Source: Aeromicrobium fastidiosum (GTDB lineage: Bacteria; Actinomycetota; Actinomycetes; Propionibacteriales; Nocardioidaceae). Taken from it: a DNA stretch of 64,000 nucleotides. The position numbers and the translations under genes are program-made. The stretch spans positions 1,426,001 to 1,490,000 of the forward strand of contig NZ_JAGIOG010000001.1 of assembly GCF_017876595.1 (NCBI RefSeq). The letters run 5' to 3'. Positions 49,747 to 58,029 of the stretch are shown one piece after another. The notes under the pieces are model-generated. The model made no database searches. It worked only from the letters and a program-made list of their open reading frames with translations, and was not told where the DNA came from. The stretch's first letter is position 1. Every line of letters starts with the position of its first letter.

Positions 49747-50190
49747 GTGAGCACCCCTTCGCGCCTGCTGCTGGTCAACGGTCCCAACCTCAACATGCTG
49801 GGCTCCCGTGAGCCCGAGGTGTACGGCCACGACACCCTGGCCGACATCGAGAGGGTCGTCGCCGAGGTAGCCGCGTCGGCGTCCTACGAGGTGCGTGCCG
49901 TGCAGAGCAACCACGAGGGCGTCCTGATCGACGCCGTCCACGCGGCGCGCGACGACTGCGCGGGCATCGTCATCAACCCCGGTGCCTTCACGCACACGTC
50001 GATCGCGCTGCGGGACGCCCTGCTGGCCGCCGCTCTGCCGGTCGTCGAGGTGCACCTGTCGAACGTCCACCGCCGCGAGCCGTTCAGGCACCACTCGTAC
50101 GTCTCCGACATCGCGGAGGTCGTCGTGGTGGGTGCCGGCATCGACGGCTACGGGTTCGCGGTGCAGCAGCTCGTGCGCGTGCTGGGCTGA
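49747..50190 (+). CDS. aroQ: 3-dehydroquinate dehydratase, type II
   Basis: This 147-aa shikimate-pathway enzyme shows LLLVNGPNLNMLGSREPEVYG with the catalytic Asn and Tyr, VQSNHEGVLIDAVH, VINPGAFTHTSIALRDAL and VVEVHLSNVHRREPFRHHS with the catalytic His. It forms a dodecamer in known cases. GTG 49747 is chosen to match family length (about 145); GTG 49741 and 49738 are possible, and the ribosome site is poor. It follows asd by 40 nt. Confidence 0.94.
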   Translation: MSTPSRLLLVNGPNLNMLGSREPEVYGHDTLADIERVVAEVAASASYEVRAVQSNHEGVLIDAVHAARDDCAGIVINPGAFTHTSIALRDALLAAALPVVEVHLSNVHRREPFRHHSYVSDIAEVVVVGAGIDGYGFAVQQLVRVLG

Positions 50191-50209
50191 TCCCTTTCCG
50201 CGGGGCAGG

Positions 50210-51001
50210 TCAGTCGTCGGTCGGGGCGTTCTCGGCGAGGTCGACCAGCCAGTGCGACAGCACGTAGCCCGCGAGCGAGAGCAACGGGACGAGCACGAGT
50301 CCGGCGACGCCGTCGACGAGGTCGAGGAACAGCCCCAGCATCGCGACGATCGTCAGGATGGCCGCGAGAAAGCTCCGCAGGCGGGGCGCGGGGGTGCCGA
50401 AGCCCCGCAGGAGGCTCTCGCCGAGGAGCACGCCCACGATCGCGACCACCGTGAACGTGATGCCGCCCCACAGTCCGCCGCCGGACGACACCCCGCGCAC
50501 GCTCTCGAAGACCGACAGCGAGCCCGCACCGAGCAGCACGGCCACGACACCGACGACCGCACCGGTGATCAGCGACGCCGGGTAGGGGCTGAGATGGGGG
50601 AGTCTCCACGCGGCGATCGCCCGGGCGCGGGCCGCGACCAGACGTGCGGTGGCGCGCGAACCGTCGGAGACCGGGTCGGCGACGGCCCACCAGACGCGAC
50701 CCGTGGTCGCTCGTGCAGCGGTGACCTTGGCGCGCAGGTCGACCTGGGGCCGCTGGCGCGGCGTCTTGGGTCGCGTCGTCTTCTGCCGAGGCGTGGCGGG
50801 GCCGGTCGGTCGCGGCTGGGCCTTCGCCTTGGCCGGGGCCGGCTTGCCGGCGGAGGCAGTCGACGGCCTGGTGGCGGTGGCGACGGGACGTCCGTAGCGG
50901 ACGACCGGTGCCGGCGCAGGCTCAGGCGTGCTGGGCCGCGCGACGGTCTTCTTGACCACCCGCTTGACGACCCGCTTGGCCGGCTGCTGCTCGTCCACCA
51001 T
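50210..51001 (-). CDS. Membrane protein with basic Ala/Pro/Lys-rich N-terminus
   Basis: This 263-aa protein has about 85 N-terminal residues rich in Lys, Arg, Pro, Ala and Thr (RVVKRVVKKTVARP), probably disordered and cytoplasmic, then four hydrophobic segments at about residues 140-160, 175-195, 205-228 and 230-250. No family is recognised. It could be an anchor or a nucleic-acid-associated membrane protein. It is flanked by aroQ (convergent) and tRNA-Pro (upstream, same strand). Confidence 0.7.
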   Translation of the reverse strand: MVDEQQPAKRVVKRVVKKTVARPSTPEPAPAPVVRYGRPVATATRPSTASAGKPAPAKAKAQPRPTGPATPRQKTTRPKTPRQRPQVDLRAKVTAARATTGRVWWAVADPVSDGSRATARLVAARARAIAAWRLPHLSPYPASLITGAVVGVVAVLLGAGSLSVFESVRGVSSGGGLWGGITFTVVAIVGVLLGESLLRGFGTPAPRLRSFLAAILTIVAMLGLFLDLVDGVAGLVLVPLLSLAGYVLSHWLVDLAENAPTDD

Positions 51002-51064
51002 GCCGCCAGTTTGTCACAGGGTGCGTCACGTCACAGCCCAGACGGAGCTGCGCGCCGGACAAGA

Positions 51065-51097
51065 GAAGCCGGCCCACCCTGGGGGTGGACCGGCTTC
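51065..51097 (-). terminator. Terminator of tRNA-Pro
   Basis: GAAGCCGGCCCACC (51065-51078) pairs with GGTGGACCGGCTTC (51084-51097) with one mismatch and a five-base loop. It lies 9 nt beyond the tRNA 3' end on the minus strand and is followed there by a T-rich TCTCTTG. Confidence 0.7.
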
Positions 51098-51106
51098 GTC
51101 ACAGAG

Positions 51107-51180
51107 TCGGGCTGACAGGATTTGAACCTGCGGCCTCGTCGTCCCGAACGACGCGCGCTACCAAACTGCGCCACAGCCCG
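51107..51180 (-). tRNA. tRNA-Pro (anticodon CGG)
   Basis: On the minus strand the 74-nt gene begins CGGGCTGTGGCGCAGTTTGG, has anticodon stem CGTCG/CGACG with loop TTCGGGA (anticodon CGG), T arm GCAGGTTCAAATCCTGT, and acceptor CGGGCTG/CAGCCCG with discriminator A. CCA is not encoded. The opposite strand gives the well-known spurious FEPAASSSRTTRATKLR peptide. Confidence 0.95.
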
Positions 51181-51195
51181 ATGCCGTGCTGCCCC

Positions 51196-52128
51196 CTACG
51201 AGAGGGAGCCGGACGAGTCTATCCCAGTGAGGGTGAGCAGTGTCGCCTCGGGGCGGCAAGCGAACCTGACCTGCGCGTACGGCGAGGTGCCGAGACCCGC
51301 CGAGACATGCATCCAGGAGGGGTCGTGGCCGTCGGTCCGGTGCGTGTGGAGCCCGCGGGCGCGGGCGCGATCGAGGTCGCAGTTGGTCACGAGCGCGCCG
51401 AGCAGCGGGACGCGCAGCTGTCCGCCGTGCGTGTGGCCAGCGAGGATCAGCGGGTAGCCGAGCCGGTTCCAGTGGTCGAGCACGCGCAGGTACGGCGCGT
51501 GCGCGACGCCGATCGCCAGGTCGGCCGTCGCGTCCGCCGGTCGGTCGACGAGCACGTCGTACTCGAGGTGCGGGTCGTCGACACCGTCGAAGGACAGCCG
51601 GCGGCCGTCGACCTCCAGCTCGCCCTGACGGTTGTTGAGGTCGACCCACCCGTGCCCGGCGAGCGCTCGGCGCAGCTCCTCGAACGGCAGGTCGGCGGTG
51701 CGCTGGAACGTTCCTGCCGAGCTCACCCCCGTGCCGCCCGTCAGGTACCTGACCGGGTTCTTGCGCTCCGGCGAGAAGTAGTCGTTGGAGCCGAACACGA
51801 AGACGCCGGGCACGTCGAGCAGATCGCCGTAGGCGCTCAGCACCGACGGGACGGCGTCGAGGTGGGCCAGGTTGTCACCGGTGTTGACCACGAGGTCGGG
51901 CTGCAGCTCGGCGAGCGACTGCAGCCATCGCTGCTTGCGGTGCTGTCCGGGCGTCATGTGGGTGTCGGACAGGTGCAGCACGCGGAGCGGGTCCGACCCG
52001 GGAGCCAGCACGGGGACGGTCACCCGTCGCAGGGTGAAGGCACGCGTCTCGGCCACGGACCAGGCCAGGCCGGCCGCAGCGGCGGCGACGGGCCACAGGA
52101 GGGGACGCATGCCCCCATTCTGTCTCAC
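51196..52128 (-). CDS. Metallophosphoesterase with N-terminal membrane anchor
   Basis: This 310-aa protein has one hydrophobic N-terminal segment (LLWPVAAAAAGLAWSV) and a calcineurin-like phosphoesterase domain: LHLSDTHMTPGQ (D-x-H), VVNTGDNLAH (GDN), FVFGSNDYF (GN-D variant), GVAHAPY and LAGHTHGGQLRVP (GHTHGGQ), the order of five metal-binding motifs. YkuE-type relatives are membrane-bound. GTG 52128 makes a GTGA overlap with the FUSC gene; ATG 52110 is an alternative. A homologue lies next to ponA2 in mycobacteria. Confidence 0.88.
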   Translation of the reverse strand: MRQNGGMRPLLWPVAAAAAGLAWSVAETRAFTLRRVTVPVLAPGSDPLRVLHLSDTHMTPGQHRKQRWLQSLAELQPDLVVNTGDNLAHLDAVPSVLSAYGDLLDVPGVFVFGSNDYFSPERKNPVRYLTGGTGVSSAGTFQRTADLPFEELRRALAGHGWVDLNNRQGELEVDGRRLSFDGVDDPHLEYDVLVDRPADATADLAIGVAHAPYLRVLDHWNRLGYPLILAGHTHGGQLRVPLLGALVTNCDLDRARARGLHTHRTDGHDPSWMHVSAGLGTSPYAQVRFACRPEATLLTLTGIDSSGSLS

Positions 52129-53540
52129 CGGTGCCCGGCCGCGTCGCGCACCGACTGCGCGATCGACCGCAGGTCACCAGTGAGGGATGCCACGCTCCGC
52201 TCGTCGCGCAGGCGACGCCGCGCTGCGCCGAGCTGTCTGGCGGCCCTGCCGATCACGGCTCGGTCCGCCCTCTCCGGCAGACCACGCACGGCCAGCACGA
52301 GCTCGTCGACGCTCTCGATGGCGTCGGCGGGTGTCGCGGTGTCGCGAGTCGTGCGGCGGTGGACCGCCCAGGTCGACCGGATGGGGTGGAGGTCGTGGAT
52401 CGCGGCGTCGAGCTCGCCGTGGTCGACGAGGCGCTGGCGCAGGTGCTCGTCCAGCACCTCCTGCACGGCGCGCAGCACGTCGGCCACGCGGAGCAGGGCG
52501 ACGTCGTGGCTCCTGACCGGCACCACGACCCACGACACCGCGACGGCGATGATCCCGCCGATCACGACCCCGAGCACCCGCTCGGCCAGCAGGTGCGTGC
52601 CGCCGACCCCGTAGAAGCCGTAGAGCAGGGCCAGAGCCGCCGTGATGCTGGCCGCCCAGAACGCGTAGCCGCGTGGCCGCAGCCACACGCCGACAGCGAG
52701 GGCGACGAACACCAGCGCGACGACGAGGTGCGAGCCGCGCGCGACGTGGCCTGCCAGCAGGGTGGCGAGGAGCGTGCCGACGACCGCGCCGACGACGCGC
52801 TCCGCGCCCTTCACGAGGACGTCGCCGCGGCCGCGGTTGCCCGCGCAGACGACGAACGCCGTGATGACGAGCCACGGCCAGTGTCCACCGAAAGCGAGGT
52901 GACCGATCACCGCTGAGAGGCCGAGGGAGGTCGCCATCTGGATCGCCATGCGGGCGCTCGCGTCGAGCCGGCGGGCGGGACGCGTCCGCGCCGGGGCAGG
53001 CGGTGGCGTGGCGTGCGCGACGCCGCCGGCGCGGGCCACGAGCATCGACGCGACGACCCAGGCGTACGCGACGACGGCCATGACCGGGGCCCACCAGGTG
53101 TCGCCCGGAGCAGGCGCGGCGACTGCGGGTGTGGTCAGGACAGCGACCAGGGGCAGGCTCATCAGGGTTCCCAGGCGCGACCAGGTCGGTCCGAAGCGGC
53201 GGATCGCGATGGGCAGGCTGAGGCCTGCGACGAGCAGCAGGGTTCCGAGCACCGCGTGGTCGAACAACGTGACGGCCACGAGGTGCGCGGCCACTGCGAC
53301 GAGCACGAGCGTCGCGAGCCGTGCCGCGCGGGCGCCCGAGGAGGCGTCTGTCTCGTGCCGGCCGAGCGTGAGGGACAGCACGACCGACAGGACCACCAAG
53401 GCGCTGCCGAATCCGAAGGCCTCGTGCAGGGCCAGGGCGGTCGCGAAGGTGCCGAGGACGGCGGCCATCGTGGTGACAACGCGCCACACGTCCGCAGGCA
53501 CGCGCCGGTGCCACGGCCGGGCCGTCACGTGCTGGGTCAT
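52125..53540 (-). CDS. FUSC-family membrane protein (aromatic acid exporter-like)
   Basis: This 471-aa protein has two blocks of hydrophobic helices (residues about 20-165 and 205-345) and a soluble helical C-terminal part of about 120 residues with many Arg and Asp. The block FGGHWPWLVITAFVVCAGNRGRGDVLVKGAERVVGAVVG contains the FUSC hallmark with the basic GRGD...RVxGTxxG pattern. Relatives (AaeB, YccS) export aromatic acids or are of unknown role. ATG 53540 begins after a long shadow frame; the neighbour metallophosphoesterase gene overlaps its stop. Confidence 0.83.
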   Translation of the reverse strand: MTQHVTARPWHRRVPADVWRVVTTMAAVLGTFATALALHEAFGFGSALVVLSVVLSLTLGRHETDASSGARAARLATLVLVAVAAHLVAVTLFDHAVLGTLLLVAGLSLPIAIRRFGPTWSRLGTLMSLPLVAVLTTPAVAAPAPGDTWWAPVMAVVAYAWVVASMLVARAGGVAHATPPPAPARTRPARRLDASARMAIQMATSLGLSAVIGHLAFGGHWPWLVITAFVVCAGNRGRGDVLVKGAERVVGAVVGTLLATLLAGHVARGSHLVVALVFVALAVGVWLRPRGYAFWAASITAALALLYGFYGVGGTHLLAERVLGVVIGGIIAVAVSWVVVPVRSHDVALLRVADVLRAVQEVLDEHLRQRLVDHGELDAAIHDLHPIRSTWAVHRRTTRDTATPADAIESVDELVLAVRGLPERADRAVIGRAARQLGAARRRLRDERSVASLTGDLRSIAQSVRDAAGHR

Positions 53541-53583
53541 GACCCCGAGCGTAGATCGGTCTGAGCCTGAGAGACTGTGACAC

Positions 53584-54045
53584 ATGTCAGCCCTCAAGGA
53601 CCAGCTCCACGCCGATCTCACCACGTCGATGAAGGCGCGCGACGCGCTGCGCACGTCGACCCTGCGCATGGTGCTCACCGCGATCACCAACGCCGAGGTG
53701 TCGGGCAAGGAGGTGCGCGAGCTCAGCGACGACGACGTGCTGACGGTGCTGGGTGCCGAGGCCAAGAAGCGTCGCGAGGCCGCCACGGCCTTCGCCGAGG
53801 GCGACCGGCCCGAGCTGGCCGAGAAGGAGACCGCGGAGGCCGCGATCCTCGCGGAGTACCTGCCTGCGCAGCTGACCCCCGACGAGATCGCCGTGATCGT
53901 CGCGGCCGCCGTGGAGTCGGCGGACGCCGCGGGTCAGGGCATGAAGGCCATGGGCAAGGTCATGGGCATCGTCTCGCCCCAGGTCAAGGGCAAGGCCGAC
54001 GGCGGGGTCGTCGCCGCCGAGGTCAAGCGCCAGATCGGTTCCTGA
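53584..54045 (+). CDS. GatB/YqeY domain protein
   Basis: This 153-aa soluble protein is the stand-alone YqeY type: LKDQLHADLTTSMKARDALRTSTLRMVLTAI, EVLTVLGAEAKKRREAATAFAEG, YLPAQLTPDEI and MGKVMGIVSPQVKGKADGG, which are the helical tRNA-contact motifs of GatB tails. Its exact role is unknown; a link to tRNA amidation is assumed from the family. The ATG is preceded by a purine-poor leader. Confidence 0.9.
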   Translation: MSALKDQLHADLTTSMKARDALRTSTLRMVLTAITNAEVSGKEVRELSDDDVLTVLGAEAKKRREAATAFAEGDRPELAEKETAEAAILAEYLPAQLTPDEIAVIVAAAVESADAAGQGMKAMGKVMGIVSPQVKGKADGGVVAAEVKRQIGS

Positions 54046-54063
54046 CGCCGGCAGGCCCAGACG

Positions 54064-56229
54064 TCAGTCGTCGTCGTTCTTCTTCTTGGTCGCTGCCTTG
54101 GCCGCCGGCTGACGCTTGGGCGGCGGGTCGAAGTTGACCGGTGACAGGCTCGACTGGATGGCCTGCATGGCCTTGGCCCACATGGGGCCGGCCACCGAGC
54201 TGCCGCCGACGCTGGCGAAGTTGAGCGGGCTGCCGTTGATCGTCACGCCGACCAAGGTCTTGGGCCTGCCGTTGGTGTTCGTGTCCTTGCTGTTGGTCAC
54301 GACGCCGGCGACCATCGAGGCGGTCGCGAGCTCGGGCGTGTAGCCGGTGTACCAGACGGCCTGGTTGCCGTTGGTCGTACCGGTCTTGGCCGCCGAGGGG
54401 ATGTTGAGACCCGTGCCGTTGCTGAAGCCGAAGCCGCCGGGCTCCTGCACGCCGCGCAGGATGTCGTTGATCTGGGCGGCCTGGCCCTGCGTGAGCACCC
54501 GCTCGCAGCTCGCGTCGAACTTCTTGAGCACCTCGCCGTTGGCGTCGAGGATCTCGTCGACCGGACGCGGCTTGCAGTACATGCCGCCAGAGGCGGGAGT
54601 GGCGTAGGCGGCGGCCATGTCGAGCGGGCTGACGCTCGTGACACCGAGCGTGAACGGACCCACCTGGTCGGTGATGCCCTTCGAGGGATCGAACGGCACC
54701 TTGATGCCCATCGACTCCGCGGCCCTAACGGTGTTGCAGAGGCCCGCCTGCTTCTCGAGCTGGGCGAAGTACGTGTTGACCGACTGGCGCAGGCCCGTGT
54801 ACATGTTCTTGCGACCGGACGTCGTGGAGTTCTTGACCTTCCACTCGCCGGTGCCGCCGCCTTCGCAGTCGAAGTAGCTGCCCGGAGCCATCGTCAGGCT
54901 GGGGGGCGAGTTGTAGGTCTGGCCGACGTCGATGCCGTTCTTCAGGGCAGCGGCGGTCGTGAACATCTTGAACGTCGAGCCGGCCTGGAAGCCGCCCGAG
55001 TCGCCGTAGGCGGGCGGCACGGCGAAGTTGATGTACGACTCGCCCTTCTTGGGGTCGTCGCCGATGGGCCGCGACTGGGCGACAGCACGCACCTTGCCGG
55101 TGCCGGGCTCGACCATGGCCATGGCCCCGATCGCGCCGTCGGTGGGCTTGACGGTGTCGCGCACGGCCTTGTCGGCCGCGGCCTGCATCGTCAGGTCGAT
55201 GTTGGACTTGATCGTCAGTCCGCCACGCAGCAGCTTGTCGCGTCGCTCCTCGACCGTCGCGCCGAGCGCCGGCTGGGCCTCGAGCCACCGGCGGGCGTAG
55301 TCGCACGAGAACTCGCCCGTGACGCCGACGCAGCCGTTGGGGTAGTCGGTGACCTTGAGGCCGAGCGCTGAGGCCTGGTAGCGCTTCGAGACCTCGGGGG
55401 TGATCTTGCCGAGCCGCTCCATGACGGCCAGGACCGTGTTGCGCCGCTGAAGGGCCTTCTCGGGATACACGTTGGGGTCGAAGTCGACAGGGTTCTTGAC
55501 CAGGCCGGCGAGCGTTGCCGCCTGGCGAGCGTTGAGCTCGCTGGGACTCTTGGAGAAGTAGTGGCTGGCCGCCGCGCTGATGCCGTAGGCGCCGTCGCCG
55601 AAGTAGGCCAGGTTGAGGTAGCGCTCGAGGATCTCCTTCTTGGTGTGCTTTTCCTCGTACGCGATGGCGAGCTTGAGCTCGCGGATCTTGCGTGACACCG
55701 ACTGCTTCTGGGCGGCCGCGACCTGTTCCTTCGTCGTGGCCTGCGAGATGAGCGTCTGCTTGACGAGCTGTTGGGTGATCGACGAGCCGCCCTGGGTCTG
55801 GCCCTCGGCGGCGTTGTTGACGAGGGCGCGCAGCGTGCCCTTGAGGTCGAGTGCGCCGTGCTCGTAGAAGCGGGCGTCCTCGATCGAGATGATGGCGTCC
55901 TGCATGACCGGGGCGATCTCGGCCAGCGGGACGTCCTGGCGGTTCTGGCTGTAGAAGTAGGCGATCAGGTCGCCGTTGGAGGCGAGCAGCCGGGACGTCT
56001 GGGCGTTGGGCTGGTCCTCGAGCTTCAGCGGCAGGGCGATGACGTCGTCGCTGACCTTGGTGACCGTCATGGCGACGATCGTCGTGGTCGGGATCAGCAC
56101 AAGCGCCACGAGCACGCCGGCGAGCAGCGACAGGCGTCCCATCGCAGCGATCAGGACGGGTTTGCGCTTGCTGTGCGTCTCGGACTGCGCGGCGCGGCGC
56201 AGCGAGTCGCGAAAATCCTCCGAGGCCAT
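54064..56229 (-). CDS. Class A penicillin-binding protein (glycosyltransferase/transpeptidase)
   Basis: This 721-aa bifunctional enzyme polymerises and crosslinks peptidoglycan outside the membrane. After a short cytoplasmic tail there is one membrane helix (LLAGVLVALVLIPTTTIVAM, about residues 34-55). The GT51 domain shows EDARFYEHGALDLKGTLRAL and GQTQGGSSITQQLVKQ; the transpeptidase shows the nucleophile AGSTFKMFT, SVNTYFAQ (SxN) and KTGTTNGNQAVW (KTG). There is no PASTA domain; the C-terminus is a Lys/Ala-rich tail. It faces whiB4 across a divergent gap as ponA2 does in mycobacteria. Confidence 0.94.
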   Translation of the reverse strand: MASEDFRDSLRRAAQSETHSKRKPVLIAAMGRLSLLAGVLVALVLIPTTTIVAMTVTKVSDDVIALPLKLEDQPNAQTSRLLASNGDLIAYFYSQNRQDVPLAEIAPVMQDAIISIEDARFYEHGALDLKGTLRALVNNAAEGQTQGGSSITQQLVKQTLISQATTKEQVAAAQKQSVSRKIRELKLAIAYEEKHTKKEILERYLNLAYFGDGAYGISAAASHYFSKSPSELNARQAATLAGLVKNPVDFDPNVYPEKALQRRNTVLAVMERLGKITPEVSKRYQASALGLKVTDYPNGCVGVTGEFSCDYARRWLEAQPALGATVEERRDKLLRGGLTIKSNIDLTMQAAADKAVRDTVKPTDGAIGAMAMVEPGTGKVRAVAQSRPIGDDPKKGESYINFAVPPAYGDSGGFQAGSTFKMFTTAAALKNGIDVGQTYNSPPSLTMAPGSYFDCEGGGTGEWKVKNSTTSGRKNMYTGLRQSVNTYFAQLEKQAGLCNTVRAAESMGIKVPFDPSKGITDQVGPFTLGVTSVSPLDMAAAYATPASGGMYCKPRPVDEILDANGEVLKKFDASCERVLTQGQAAQINDILRGVQEPGGFGFSNGTGLNIPSAAKTGTTNGNQAVWYTGYTPELATASMVAGVVTNSKDTNTNGRPKTLVGVTINGSPLNFASVGGSSVAGPMWAKAMQAIQSSLSPVNFDPPPKRQPAAKAATKKKNDDD

Positions 56230-56396
56230 GGCAGCCAGCGTACGTGACGGGGACCAGCGCGACCGGGTGGCGACAACGTGTCTAGTCCTTGTGGGCTACA
56301 CAAAATGACTAGTAACGATCTGATGCCGACGGGACGAAGTTCCTACATTTGTACCAACCAACTTCGGCCATGGGGCCGGTCTCGGGGAGGTTCATC

Positions 56397-56654
56397 ATGT
56401 GGAACGAAAACTGGGCGGCCGATGCCGCGTGTCGGGGCAAGTCAGATGCCCTGTTCGTCAAGGGCGCGGAGCAGAACCGCGCCAAGCAGGTCTGCGGCAC
56501 GTGCGAGGTCCGGGCCGAGTGCCTGGCCGAGGCGCTCGACAACCGCATCGAGTGGGGCGTCTGGGGTGGCATGACCGAGCGTGAGCGCCGTGCGCTGCTG
56601 CGTCGCCGTCCCAACGTGACCGCATGGCGCAGCGTCCTCTCCGTCGCGGTCTGA
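56397..56654 (+). CDS. whiB4: WhiB-family iron-sulfur regulator, WhiB4 type
   Basis: This 85-aa protein has the WhiB plan: four cysteines for a 4Fe-4S cluster (Cys in DAACRG, then the CGTC pair and AEC), LFVKGAEQNRAKQVC, and the turn motif GVWGGMTERERRALL followed by a basic DNA-contact tail RRRPNVTAW. The DALFVKGAEQ and ALDNRIEWGVWGGMTE stretches match WhiB4, an oxygen- and redox-responsive regulator of mycobacteria, and gene neighbours (class A PBP, two ArsA-like ATPases) agree. ATG 56397 has a GGGGAGG ribosome site; longer upstream frames are not needed. Confidence 0.9.
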   Translation: MWNENWAADAACRGKSDALFVKGAEQNRAKQVCGTCEVRAECLAEALDNRIEWGVWGGMTERERRALLRRRPNVTAWRSVLSVAV

Positions 56655-56823
56655 TCCTGACCCTGGGGGGGGCTCGGTCGGGCGGCCGCTGTGACCGATC
56701 TTTCGGCGTATGCGGTGCCCCGGAGGCGCGAACGCCGACACTTTCCTTCCCGGGACGACTGATCTCACTGCGTTCAGGCACCTCCGGCTACCGGAACGCA
56801 GAAAGATCGGTTCACTCAGCGGG
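56655..56823. other. Convergent intergenic region with inverted repeat
   Basis: Between whiB4 and the leftward ArsA-like gene, ACCGATCTTTC (56695-56705) is repeated in inverse at 56801-56811, enclosing a smaller inverted pair GGTGCC/GGCACC (56715 and 56777). It may be a bidirectional terminator or a small repeat element. No gene is supported. Confidence 0.5.
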
Positions 56824-58029
56824 CTAGGACCGTCCGGCCAGCAGGTCGCCCACGAGGCGCAGGCCGTCGAGGTCGTGCACGTCGCCGGCCAGCGCCGCCA
56901 CCGACACCGTGGCGACACCGGGGTGGGCTGCGGAGAAGCGCTTCTTGAGCTTCTCCTCGCGGGCCGACACCCGCATGCGGTCGGCGTGGATCGCCAGCAG
57001 CTCGGACGTCGCCTGCGCGGTGGCCGTGCCGCCATCGAGCCGGTCGGCGGCCGACTCGGCGTCGGCGGCCGTGATGCCGTCGGCACCCGTCTCGTGCACG
57101 CGGTTGACCACGAGCCCGGCCAGCGGCATGCCCTCGCCGGCGAGGCGCTCGACGAAGTACGACGCCTCGCGCATCGCAGCGGGCTCGGGCGCCGCCACGA
57201 CGACGAAGGCCGTGCCGCGCGCCTGCAGCAGGGCGTAGGTGCCCTCGGCCCGCTGGCGGAATCCGCCGAAGAGCGTGTCGAAGGCTGCGATGAACGTCTG
57301 CATGTCGGTGAGCACCTGCGCGCCGAGGATCTTGTTGAGGGCGCTCGTGACGATGCCGAAGCCCGCGCTGATGAGCCGCGCCGGGCCCTTCGCGGGGGCC
57401 AGCAGCAGCTTGATGAACCGGCCGTCGAGCATCGACGACAGCCGGTCGGGCGCGTCGAGGAAGTCGAGCGCCGAGCGGGACGGGGGAGTGTCGACCACGA
57501 TGAGGTCCCAGCGCCCGGTGGCGTGCAGCTGGCCGAGCTTCTCCATCGCCATGTACTCCTGCGTGCCCGCGAACGAGCTGGAGAGGGCGACGTAGAACGG
57601 GTTGGTCAGGATCTGTGCGGCCTTCTCGGGGGTCGCGTGCTGCTCGACGACCTCGTCGAACGTCCGCTTCATGTCGAGCATCATGGCGTCGAGCGAGCCG
57701 CCGTCGACGGCCGCGCCCTTGACCGGACGGGGCGTGTTGTCGAGCTCGGTGAGACCCATCGACTGCGCCAAGCGGCGGGCGGGGTCGATCGTGAGGACGC
57801 AGACCGTGCGGCCCTTTTCGGCCGCGCGCAGGGCGAGTGCCGCGGCGGTCGTGGTCTTGCCGACGCCGCCGGACCCGCAGCACACGATGATCTCGGTCGT
57901 GCGGTCGTCGAGCAGGGCGTCGACGTCGAGCAGACCCGATGCCGCTCGAGACGTCGGGGTACCGGTGCCGCCGCGGGGCGACGTGCGTCCCTTGCGGGCG
58001 GACGGGCTGGTCTGCGCCTTGCCGGTCAC
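56824..58029 (-). CDS. ArsA/anion-transporting ATPase-like protein 2
   Basis: This 401-aa P-loop ATPase of the deviant Walker A type has CCGSGGVGKTTTAAALALRAA near residue 52, TIDPARRLAQSMG (the A-site substrate loop), and WDLIVVDTPPSRSALDFLDAP (switch II). A Ser/Arg/Gly-rich 40-residue leader precedes the fold. With its upstream neighbour it forms a pair, overlapping by 4 nt, equal to Rv3680/Rv3679 of M. tuberculosis, which have been described as a chaperone-like ATPase complex for mycobacterial membrane/thick-walled growth; arsenic transport is unlikely. Confidence 0.88.
   Translation of the reverse strand: MTGKAQTSPSARKGRTSPRGGTGTPTSRAASGLLDVDALLDDRTTEIIVCCGSGGVGKTTTAAALALRAAEKGRTVCVLTIDPARRLAQSMGLTELDNTPRPVKGAAVDGGSLDAMMLDMKRTFDEVVEQHATPEKAAQILTNPFYVALSSSFAGTQEYMAMEKLGQLHATGRWDLIVVDTPPSRSALDFLDAPDRLSSMLDGRFIKLLLAPAKGPARLISAGFGIVTSALNKILGAQVLTDMQTFIAAFDTLFGGFRQRAEGTYALLQARGTAFVVVAAPEPAAMREASYFVERLAGEGMPLAGLVVNRVHETGADGITAADAESAADRLDGGTATAQATSELLAIHADRMRVSAREEKLKKRFSAAHPGVATVSVAALAGDVHDLDGLRLVGDLLAGRS

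Noticed and set aside
51122-51457. Plus-strand peptide containing FEPAASSSRTTRATKLR
   Set aside because: This is the familiar artefact of reading opposite a tRNA-Pro gene.
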